Below are positions 1 through 5,709 of a stretch of 6,384 bases of DNA, one piece after another. The position numbers and the translations under genes were made by a program. The stretch spans positions 1 through 6,384 of the forward strand of contig JAHEME010000175.1 in NCBI GenBank assembly GCA_024643825.1, written 5' to 3'. The notes beneath the pieces were generated by a model. It was not told the DNA's origin. It did not search any database and worked only from the letters and a program-made list of their open reading frames with translations. The DNA comes from Chloroflexota bacterium (lineage in GTDB: Bacteria > Chloroflexota > Anaerolineae > Aggregatilineales > UBA3940). Position 1 is the stretch's first letter, and each line of letters opens with the position of its first letter.

Positions 1-174
1 AATGTGACATCTTACAGCCTCCATCAACCCAGTGATATGCTTCGAAGTAACCTTACTGATTTTGACTCGCAGTGTCAAGCAAATTCCGCTCGCGAATGCG
101 AACCCTCTACTTATGGAACACAGTTCCGACCCTAGAAAGGGATGCTCTCAAATCCATCACAACTTCATTGCTTT
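1..174. other. Non-coding flank downstream of the AAA ATPase gene
   Basis: I find no convincing gene here. Two short inverted repeats are visible: GGAAC-ACA-GTTCC at 115-127 and CCCT-AGAA-AGGG at 130-141. They sit 34-60 bases past the minus-strand stop codon of the ATPase gene and could form small hairpins in its 3' untranslated RNA. Neither is followed by a T-run on the minus strand, so I do not call a terminator. A third weak repeat, TTGAC/GTCAA, lies at 62-78. No tRNA T-loop or anticodon arm could be built. Confidence 0.4.
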
Positions 175-1713
175 TTATTGGCGGGGAGGCAAACTGGCGT
201 CACCGAATAATTGTCCCATAAGCCCCGCCTGAGCAGCATCACTGCTGGCCGGGCGGCACCGCCCACTACCAGCCCATTCTTGCATTCGCCGAATTCGCTC
301 GCTGGCAGTCTTACTAAGTGGCACAGTCAAACCCATCGCCCGAAGAATATCTTCTGTCCCAAACTCACGTCGTTGATCAAACGCAAAGTGCATGGCTTCG
401 TAAATCGCCTGTTCTATTTCAGCTCCGCTGAACCCTTCACTCTGAAAAGCCAGTGCATCCAGATCAAAGTCACGCAGACGATTAGGTCTTACTTTGCCAA
501 GATGCACCGAAAAGATCTCCCGACGCTCTCGATCACTGGGAAGATCAATGAAGAAAATCTCATCGAACCGCCCTTTCCTCAGAACCTCGGAAGGAAGCGA
601 CTCGACCGAATTCGCCGTCGCAGCGATAAAGACTGGAGCGGTCTTTTCTTCCATCCAGGTCAAGATCGTGCCAAAAACCCGCGCGGATGTCCCTGAATCG
701 CCGACAAAGCTTGATCCGAGTCCTGCGAAGCCTTTATCCAATTCATCCAGGAACAGAACACACGGTGACATGGCTTCCGAAATACGTATCATTTCACGAG
801 TCTTGGCTTCACTCTCCCCTACCAAACCTCCCATCAAACGGCCTATGTCGAGGCGCAGTAACGGAAGCTGCCAGAGACTAGCCGTAGCCTTGGCTGAGAG
901 CGATTTCCCTGTTCCCTGAATTCCAATCAGCAAAATACCGCGCGGGTTAGGTAGCCCATAGTCGCGCGCTTCTGAAGTAAATGCGGCTGCACGCTGCTCA
1001 AGCCAACCTTTCAGGATATCAAGCCCTCCGATATCCTCAATTGATTCGGTGGAAGGCCAGAACTCCAGCACCTCGGTTCGCCTTATGTGCTGCTTCTTCT
1101 CTTCTAGGATTAACGGTATAGCACGCTCATCCAGACGACCATAGCTGGCAACGGCTCTCGCTAGACCAAGGCGTATACGAGTCATCATGAGACCCTGGCA
1201 AGCTTTAAGCAGCGCATCTCGGCTTCCAGCAGACAGCCTTACTTTTACCTGTTCAAGCAGCGAATCTAACTCACTATCGATTTCTTGAGCCGAAGGGGGT
1301 TTCAGGTCAAGGACTGTGATCTCTTCTGCCAAATCTGTTGGAATACGAAGACTTGGCGCAATGATTACGATCGTTTTCCTGCTCGTGCGAAGTTCCCGAC
1401 TGACATTTCGAATCTTACGAGCTACCCCTATATCGTCCAGAAACCGATGGAAATCACGAAGGACAAAGACGGCTGGAATATCAGGACGGGCCTTCTCAAT
1501 TTCACCTAGTGCATTAACGGGATTTCCCGGATGCCTACCCAGATCGCCATCGAAGCCATTCACAAAATCCCAGGTATATACTTCCCGCGCGGGAGTTCCT
1601 TGTTGAGCAACATAGGATACCAGATGCTCCGCCCGTTCTTCTTCGGGGGTGGGCACATATATGACTGGATAGCTAGACCGAATTAGAAGATCTAGTTCGT
1701 GCTCAAAAACCAT
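175..1713 (-). CDS. Ycf46-like AAA+ ATPase
   Basis: This is a 512-residue cytoplasmic AAA+ ATPase with no signal peptide or membrane segment. Residues 1-210 form an N-terminal region that resembles a degenerate P-loop domain, as in Ycf46 proteins. Residues 221-460 are the AAA module: Walker A GIQGTGKS at 264-271, Walker B VLFLDE at 319-324 (D323, E324), sensor 1 N368, arginine-finger candidates R379 and R382 in LRKGRFD, and the sensor 2 region GFSGAEIE at 427-434. The GIQG form of Walker A, the WQLPLLRLD segment and the LVGESE segment are hallmarks of the Ycf46 group of cyanobacteria, plastids and some other bacteria, and separate it from FtsH or Cdc48. Length is close to the usual size of about 500 residues. 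The ATG at 1713 has GAGGA nine bases upstream and a promoter at a suitable distance. Family members have been linked to regulation of carbon uptake in cyanobacteria, but the role here is unknown. The last 30 residues or so are low-complexity. The gene is divergent from sucC. Confidence 0.88.
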   Translation of the reverse strand: MVFEHELDLLIRSSYPVIYVPTPEEERAEHLVSYVAQQGTPAREVYTWDFVNGFDGDLGRHPGNPVNALGEIEKARPDIPAVFVLRDFHRFLDDIGVARKIRNVSRELRTSRKTIVIIAPSLRIPTDLAEEITVLDLKPPSAQEIDSELDSLLEQVKVRLSAGSRDALLKACQGLMMTRIRLGLARAVASYGRLDERAIPLILEEKKQHIRRTEVLEFWPSTESIEDIGGLDILKGWLEQRAAAFTSEARDYGLPNPRGILLIGIQGTGKSLSAKATASLWQLPLLRLDIGRLMGGLVGESEAKTREMIRISEAMSPCVLFLDELDKGFAGLGSSFVGDSGTSARVFGTILTWMEEKTAPVFIAATANSVESLPSEVLRKGRFDEIFFIDLPSDRERREIFSVHLGKVRPNRLRDFDLDALAFQSEGFSGAEIEQAIYEAMHFAFDQRREFGTEDILRAMGLTVPLSKTASERIRRMQEWAGSGRCRPASSDAAQAGLMGQLFGDASLPPRQ

Positions 1714-1756
1714 GAACCTGATTCCTCACACCAGCGAACGTGCTTTTCTCCAGATG

Positions 1757-1785
1757 ATTATACTATAGGCGGCTCTCCGTCTCGA
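1757..1785 (-). promoter_or_regulatory. Predicted sigma-70-type promoter of the AAA ATPase gene
   Basis: Read on the minus strand, the -35 element TCGAGA (1785-1780) matches TTGACA at four of six positions. A 17-base spacer leads to a perfect TATAAT (1762-1757). Transcription would start near 1750, leaving a leader of about 37 bases with GAGGA (1727-1723) in front of the ATG at 1713. The position and spacing fit well. This is prediction from sequence only. Confidence 0.55.
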
Positions 1786-1953
1786 ATACTATTGGTCTCG
1801 TTTGGGCTTATTGCTACAAATCTCAGAACCTGAATGTCTTATTCAAGTAGCTTGCCTCTTCATGAAATCAAAGCAAATCTCAATACCATGACAAACCCCC
1901 GCAGGCACAAGTTGAACACATCTGTGAGAAACCTGCCCTGCACAACAGCTTCT

Positions 1954-1982
1954 TTGTCGATGCGATTTCTGGGATGTATAAT
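1954..1982 (+). promoter_or_regulatory. Predicted sigma-70-type promoter of sucCD
   Basis: TTGTCG at 1954-1959 (four of six matches to TTGACA) is followed by a 17-base spacer and a perfect TATAAT at 1977-1982. Transcription would begin near 1989, giving a leader of about 46 bases before the sucC GTG at 2035. The promoter lies inside the longer in-frame extension that runs back to 1834, which argues that the extension is not translated. Confidence 0.6.
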
Positions 1983-2000
1983 TGCGCACGAATTGCAATT
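1980..2000. promoter_or_regulatory. Candidate operator overlapping the sucC promoter start
   Basis: A perfect 10-base palindrome, AATTGCAATT, lies at 1991-2000, at about +3 to +12 from the predicted start. The same half-site AATTGC also occurs at 1980-1985, overlapping the -10 box and offset by exactly 11 bases, about one helical turn. A protein bound here would block RNA polymerase. A 10-base palindrome in AT-rich promoter DNA can arise by chance, and I recognise no known regulator site, so this is a suggestion only. Confidence 0.25.
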
Positions 2001-2023
2001 GTTTGTCCGGAAACCGTGCCTCG

Positions 2024-2029
2024 AAGGAG
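2024..2029 (+). promoter_or_regulatory. Ribosome binding site that fixes the sucC start
   Basis: AAGGAG lies five bases before the GTG at 2035. It is the strongest Shine-Dalgarno match upstream of the conserved SucC N-terminus, and it selects the GTG over the ATG at 1834. Confidence 0.8.
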
Positions 2030-2034
2030 CACCA

Positions 2035-3174
2035 GTGAAGCTTCATGAATATCAATCCAAGTTTCAGTTTGCCGATTTCGGAATTCCAGTCCCCCAAGGT
2101 CAGGTCGCCGCAACTCCCCAGGAAGCATTTCAGATAGCAAAAGAAAGTAATGGCCCGGTCGTCGTCAAGGCCCAGGTACTCGTTGGAGGGCGCGGCAAGG
2201 CCGGAGGTGTCAAGCTTGCTCGAACACCAGAAGAAGCCGAAAAGTATGCAGGCGAAATCCTGGGAATGCAGATCAAGGGCCTGACGGTCAAAAAGGTTCT
2301 GATCGATCCGGCTGCCAAGATCAATCACGAGATTTACCTTGGGGTGACAACCGACCGTGCAGCACGCCGAACCGTGATGATCGCTTCAGCGGCAGGCGGA
2401 GTTGATATCGAAGAAGTGGCCGCAACCACCCCTGAAAAGATCATCCGGGTTCATGTCGATCCCTTCCTTGGACTTCGGGACTATCAAGCTCGCGATATCG
2501 CAGGTATGATTGGCCTCCCTCGTGAAACATGGAGACAGTTTATTGAGATTGCCAAGGGCCTTTACCAGGCTTACCTGGAAAGCGATGCTTCTCTGGCAGA
2601 GATTAATCCGCTCGTAGTCACCGGTGATGGCGACCTGCTGGCAGTGGACGGCAAGATGGTTCTGGACGATAACGGCCTTTTCCGCCACCCCATCCTCGCG
2701 GAAATGCGAGATATCGACGAAGAGTCCCCCTCTGAATTCCAGGCACGCCAAGCTGGACTCAGCTATGTTGACCTCGACGGTGAAATTGGCTGCATGGTCA
2801 ATGGGGCCGGGCTAGCGATGGCAACCATGGATATGATCAAGTTGTTTGGGGGCGAACCTGCTAACTTCCTTGACATCGGCGGGGGCGCACAGTCTGAGAA
2901 GGTCGCGGTTGCACTTCGGATTATCCTTTCAGATAAGAATGTAAAGGCCGTGTTGTTTAATATCTTCGGGGGGATCACCCGCTGTGATGAAGTAGCGCGC
3001 GGCATTCTTACTGCGCTGGAAGAAATTCAAGTAGACATTCCTATGGTTGCGCGTCTGGTAGGAACGAATCAGGAAGAAGGACGCGCTATTCTAGCAGAAG
3101 CGAAGATGACGACAGCGGCGACACTTGCAGAGGCCGCTCAGAAGGCCGTCGCAGCCGCCCATTCAAAAGCATAA
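2035..3174 (+). CDS. sucC: Succinyl-CoA synthetase (ADP- or GDP-forming) subunit beta
   Basis: SucC is the nucleotide- and succinate-binding subunit of succinyl-CoA synthetase. With SucD it converts succinyl-CoA, phosphate and ADP (or GDP) to succinate, CoA and the triphosphate in the TCA cycle. The product has 379 residues, near the family norm (388 in E. coli). The N-terminus KLHEYQSKFQF matches the usual KLHEYQ start, which supports the GTG. The ATP-grasp domain shows K45 in VVVKAQ, the glycine-rich loop GGRGKAGG at 51-58, E99, GGVDIEEVA at 121-129, and the metal-binding region with N191 in EINPL and D205 in VDGKM. The C-terminal CoA-ligase-type domain shows GCMVNGAGLAMATMD at 252-266, FLDIGGGA at 278-285 and NIFGGITRCD at 309-318. 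Nucleotide preference cannot be read safely from sequence. The gene has its own promoter, and sucD follows after 19 bases, so the two are cotranscribed. No truncation or missing key residue is seen. Confidence 0.97.
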   Translation: MKLHEYQSKFQFADFGIPVPQGQVAATPQEAFQIAKESNGPVVVKAQVLVGGRGKAGGVKLARTPEEAEKYAGEILGMQIKGLTVKKVLIDPAAKINHEIYLGVTTDRAARRTVMIASAAGGVDIEEVAATTPEKIIRVHVDPFLGLRDYQARDIAGMIGLPRETWRQFIEIAKGLYQAYLESDASLAEINPLVVTGDGDLLAVDGKMVLDDNGLFRHPILAEMRDIDEESPSEFQARQAGLSYVDLDGEIGCMVNGAGLAMATMDMIKLFGGEPANFLDIGGGAQSEKVAVALRIILSDKNVKAVLFNIFGGITRCDEVARGILTALEEIQVDIPMVARLVGTNQEEGRAILAEAKMTTAATLAEAAQKAVAAAHSKA

Positions 3175-3193
3175 GGAAAGACGAGAAACCATT

Positions 3194-4054
3194 GTGAGCA
3201 TTCTGGTTGACAAGAACACCCGGCTAGTAGTTCAGGGGATGACGGGTCGTGAAGGGGCTTTTCACACGGAGCAAATGATCGAGTACGGAACTAATGTTGT
3301 GGGTGGCGTAACTCCGGGCAAGGGCGGAGAATGGATCGGAAAAATCCCGGTGTTCGATACTGTGCGCTCTGCTGTAGAGACGACAGGTGCAAATTGCTCA
3401 ATCATTTTTGTGCCAGCGCGCTTTACGCCAGACGCAATCTATGAGGCTGCCGATGCAGGAATTCCTCTGATCATTGCTATCACCGAAGGTGTGCCTATTC
3501 TGGACATGATTCAGGTACGAGCATCTTTGGATCAAAAAGGAACACGTTTGATCGGGCCAAATTGTCCCGGCCTATTGACTCCAGGAGAAGCAAAGGTGGG
3601 GATTATTCCAGGCAATATCGGAACCCCAGGAAGTATCGGAATTGTGTCCAGGTCGGGGACATTAACGTATGAGGTGCTCAATGCACTCACCCACCGGGAT
3701 ATGGGTCAATCAACATGCGTAGGCATCGGAGGCGATCCGATCAATGGGACTAGCTTCATTGACTGTCTGCGCATGTTTGAAGAGGACCCTGCCACCGAGA
3801 GCGTGGTGATGATCGGCGAAATCGGCGGGACTGATGAAGAGAAGGCAGCGCGGTATATTGCCGATTCCATGACAAAGCCAGTTGTCTCGTTTATTGCTGG
3901 TCGCACAGCCCCTCCAGGCAAACGAATGGGCCACGCAGGTGCCATCGTCGAAGGAGGAACCGGCAGCGCTGAAGACAAGATCAAAGCACTTGAAGCCGTT
4001 GGTGTGCGGGTTGCAGATCATCCAGAACAAATTCCAGATTTACTAACAAAGTAA
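3194..4054 (+). CDS. sucD: Succinyl-CoA synthetase subunit alpha
   Basis: SucD is the CoA-binding, phosphohistidine-carrying subunit that pairs with SucC. The product has 286 residues, the normal size. The CoA-binding Rossmann domain begins SILVDKNTRLVVQGMTGREG, with TGREG at 17-21, the VTPGKGG loop at 39-45 and ITEGVP at 96-101. GPNCPG lies at 121-126 with C124. The second domain has SRSGTLTYE at 152-160, GIGGDP at 177-182 and E209 in GEIGG. The catalytic histidine is H247 in GKRMGHAGAIVEGG. An earlier in-frame ATG at 3125 overlaps sucC by 50 bases and would add a 23-residue basic tail absent from the family. GTG at 3194 matches the conserved N-terminus and has AAGGAAAG (3173-3180) and GAGA (3183-3186) upstream. 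The 19-base gap after sucC indicates one operon. Confidence 0.97.
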   Translation: MSILVDKNTRLVVQGMTGREGAFHTEQMIEYGTNVVGGVTPGKGGEWIGKIPVFDTVRSAVETTGANCSIIFVPARFTPDAIYEAADAGIPLIIAITEGVPILDMIQVRASLDQKGTRLIGPNCPGLLTPGEAKVGIIPGNIGTPGSIGIVSRSGTLTYEVLNALTHRDMGQSTCVGIGGDPINGTSFIDCLRMFEEDPATESVVMIGEIGGTDEEKAARYIADSMTKPVVSFIAGRTAPPGKRMGHAGAIVEGGTGSAEDKIKALEAVGVRVADHPEQIPDLLTK

Positions 4055-4061
4055 ATTAGAA

Positions 4062-4092
4062 CTTGAGGCCCGGTGTACTACCGGGCCTTAAG
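4062..4092. terminator. Hairpin terminator between convergent genes
   Basis: CTTGAGGCCCGGT (4062-4074), a five-base loop GTACT, and ACCGGGCCTTAAG (4080-4092) form a 13-bp stem with a single G-U wobble. It starts 8 bases after the sucD stop and ends 18 bases from the stop of the minus-strand gene at 4110. On the plus strand the tail (CCCCTTCC) lacks a U-run. On the minus strand the tail is T-rich (TTCTAATTTACTTTG). It therefore looks more like an intrinsic terminator for the minus-strand gene, while also folding at the end of the sucCD message. Confidence 0.75.
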
Positions 4093-4109
4093 CCCCTTCC
4101 AATCATCCC

Positions 4110-4802
4110 TCATTGATTCGCCGCATACCATGCCTGACGCAGACAATCTTGCGGGTTGCCCTCGTTTGGCCCCGTTCCAGGAGACAGACACTTGAACCAA
4201 ACCTCTGGATCAGCACCCTGCGCTTGGACAAAACTCTTGGCGGAGTTACATTCGCTGAGATTATCCGCTTGCTGGCAATAGTCGAAGCACCCTGCCCCAC
4301 TCTGGAAAATACAAGTCAGTGGAGGCAGCGCAAGCTCAGGCGCGACCCTGGTAGGGGTTAGCGTCAGAGTAGCGGTTGGAGTTTCTGTCGCAGGGGGTGT
4401 AACCGTTGGTGTTGGAGTCTTCGTAGCTAATCCAGGTATGTTGATTGGCTCACCTCGAAGAATTGGAGATATCAACACCAGCAAAAGAACTAATACGATA
4501 CCAGCGAGCACAAACCCGCCAATCCAGAGTAGTGCTTGGCTGGAACGCGGAGAGTCTGCGGAGTCAGCTGTCCGAGATGACCCCATGCTGCGTGAGTCGT
4601 TATTCAGCCTGGCCCGTGCTGACGCCGCACGCCCTCTCGCTCGTGATACCGCATCACTCTCACCGAGATCAAAGGAATCGTCATAGGAACCAGATTGGCT
4701 TCCAGAAGATGACTGTGACTGCCCCCCTCCTTTTCGAATCTCATCAATGCGGTTTTTAGCCTCTTCCTGCTCATCTTCAGGTCTGAGATAGTCATTACTC
4801 AT
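4110..4802 (-). CDS. Single-pass membrane protein with Thr/Pro stalk and six-cysteine outer segment
   Basis: This is a 230-residue protein with no family I can name. Residues 1-25 are charged and probably helical. Residues 25-90 are Ser/Gly/Arg-rich and likely disordered, ending in a basic stretch (RARGRAASARAR, 54-65). Residues 90-112 form one strong hydrophobic helix. By the positive-inside rule the N-terminus is cytoplasmic and the C-terminus is outside. Residues 127-151 are a Thr/Pro spacer of the kind common in Anaerolineae surface proteins. Residues 160-230 carry six cysteines (164, 172, 176, 185, 205, 220), enough for three disulfides, plus conserved-looking aromatics. The ATG at 4802 has GGAG five bases upstream. 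It lies 58 bases downstream of the lipoprotein gene in the same direction, so cotranscription is likely. The function is unknown; an envelope role is inferred from topology only. Confidence 0.8.
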   Translation of the reverse strand: MSNDYLRPEDEQEEAKNRIDEIRKGGGQSQSSSGSQSGSYDDSFDLGESDAVSRARGRAASARARLNNDSRSMGSSRTADSADSPRSSQALLWIGGFVLAGIVLVLLLVLISPILRGEPINIPGLATKTPTPTVTPPATETPTATLTLTPTRVAPELALPPLTCIFQSGAGCFDYCQQADNLSECNSAKSFVQAQGADPEVWFKCLSPGTGPNEGNPQDCLRQAWYAANQ

Positions 4803-4860
4803 AATTTCTCCATCCTCTAGATCCTATTCTTGATGACAAACGCAGCGCAATCGTTCCTAG

Positions 4861-5616
4861 TTACTGCAATTGAAACCTCATGGTATTCAGTACAGGAATT
4901 AGCAATTCCTGAGGGCACTGACTTCCACCATAACTCACATGGAGAAGACGATTTCTCCCCAGCAAGGTGGAAAAAATCGCCCCTGTTTCTCCACTTTCCC
5001 CCACCCACGAAAACCCCAGGAGAGAGGTTTCTCCAAGCGCCTGCTCTTGTATAGATGAAAGGTAATTGAGATCGCTCCGAGTTGCAAATTCTGCATTTCG
5101 AATGGCAAGATGATCCTGCGCAGAAGATTCACTAGCGACATAAATCAAGATATGGCAAATTGTGGTTGAAGATGCCCAATCTGGTCTTAAAGAAATAGCA
5201 CGCCCTGGTGTTGTGTTAAGAGTGCCAGCCAAACCACCGTCGATATTGAGAATAACCCATGTACCGGGAGCCGCGATGCAGAACTCTTCTCGCGAATGAA
5301 GTACACTACCATCTGGGACTGGGCATTCACCGGTTCGGTTAGCCGCTGGTGTTCCGCCAGAAACAACATCGGGAGTTGGCAGGGGGGCTGGTGTAGATGT
5401 GGGCACAAAAGGCAATGTCGCAACTCGTACAGCAGTCGCTTCTGTGTCCGCTTGCAACGTTTGCACAAACTCCGAATTCACCGTGCTTTCTAGATCGGGA
5501 GTTCCCAGTTGTTCTGGAAGAAGAGAAGGTGAATCCCGTATGCAACCCATTACAATACCAGTGACGAAAATCGGCCCCAGCAGACGAACCGAATACCCAA
5601 GCCAAAGTTGCTTCAT
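4861..5616 (-). CDS. Predicted lipoprotein of unknown function
   Basis: This is a 251-residue exported protein. Residues 1-24 look like a signal peptide with a basic residue at R11 and a hydrophobic core. It ends in VMGC, an acceptable lipobox with C25 as the lipidated residue, which suggests anchoring to the outer face of the membrane. Residues 26-95 are polar and low-complexity, with a Thr/Pro-rich spacer at about 67-83. Residues 96-251 look like a folded domain of alternating beta strands and helices with four cysteines (98, 113, 154, 234). The FCIAAPGTWVI segment at 112-122 and the closing ILNTMRFQ recall PsbP/Mog1-like domains, but this is a weak impression and I make no family call. The ATG at 5616 is the only usable start, because an in-frame TAA lies three codons upstream. 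No clear Shine-Dalgarno is seen. It is probably the first gene of a two-gene unit with the membrane protein that follows. Confidence 0.75.
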   Translation of the reverse strand: MKQLWLGYSVRLLGPIFVTGIVMGCIRDSPSLLPEQLGTPDLESTVNSEFVQTLQADTEATAVRVATLPFVPTSTPAPLPTPDVVSGGTPAANRTGECPVPDGSVLHSREEFCIAAPGTWVILNIDGGLAGTLNTTPGRAISLRPDWASSTTICHILIYVASESSAQDHLAIRNAEFATRSDLNYLSSIQEQALGETSLLGFSWVGESGETGAIFSTLLGRNRLLHVSYGGSQCPQELLIPVLNTMRFQLQ

Positions 5617-5622
5617 GACGCA

Positions 5623-5652
5623 ATGTTACCGCATGTCCGTCTCTCACAGCAA
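5623..5652 (-). promoter_or_regulatory. Weak candidate promoter of the lipoprotein gene
   Basis: On the minus strand, TTGCTG (5652-5647), an 18-base spacer and TAACAT (5628-5623) form a weak promoter match. Transcription would start at or within a base or two of the ATG at 5616. The message would be leaderless, which would agree with the missing ribosome binding site. The element matches are poor, so confidence is low. Confidence 0.22.
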
Positions 5653-5655
5653 TGC

Positions 5656-5684
5656 TTGCAGAGGCAATTTATCGCCGCTAAAAT
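5656..5684 (+). promoter_or_regulatory. Candidate promoter of the GT-C-like membrane protein gene
   Basis: TTGCAG (5656-5661), a 17-base spacer and TAAAAT (5679-5684, five of six matches to TATAAT) precede the gene. Transcription would start near 5691, giving a leader of about 19 bases before the ATG at 5710. The -35 element is weak (three of six). It lies in the 93-base gap between two divergent genes. Confidence 0.4.
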
Positions 5685-5709
5685 TCGGTGCTTTCCGGGT
5701 ATCTAGCTT

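Noticed and set aside
50..78. Perfect TTGACA on the minus strand (78-73)
   Set aside because: The hexamer 17 bases downstream is TAAGGT (three of six), and no gene is visible in that direction inside the window.
80..110. GGTTCGCATTC on the minus strand, resembling a tRNA T-arm
   Set aside because: The flanking bases do not pair as a T-stem, and no acceptor or anticodon stem can be built around it.
32..232. Plus-strand 66-codon open frame
   Set aside because: No ribosome binding site, no recognisable protein, and it overlaps the end of the AAA ATPase gene on the other strand.
211..919. Plus-strand open frames of 161 and 141 codons
   Set aside because: They lie antisense to the well-conserved AAA ATPase motifs and their translations are Ser/Arg/Pro-rich with no domain. 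They are shadows of the minus-strand gene.
1843..2328. Minus-strand open frame of 161 codons across the sucC start
   Set aside because: It overlaps the conserved sucC coding region and the sucC promoter, and its translation has no recognisable features.
3125..3193. Earlier ATG for sucD overlapping sucC
   Set aside because: It would add a 23-residue Arg/Pro/Gln-rich tail not found in the family. GTG 3194 fits the conserved N-terminus.
4350..4418. Repetitive DNA encoding the Thr/Pro stretch
   Set aside because: It is degenerate at the codon level and in frame with a normal gene, so it is a protein linker rather than a DNA repeat or CRISPR element.
4803..4860. Possible internal promoter between the two minus-strand surface-protein genes
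   Set aside because: The best pairing, TTGCGC with TAGGAT at an 18-base spacing, is weak. Cotranscription explains the layout better.
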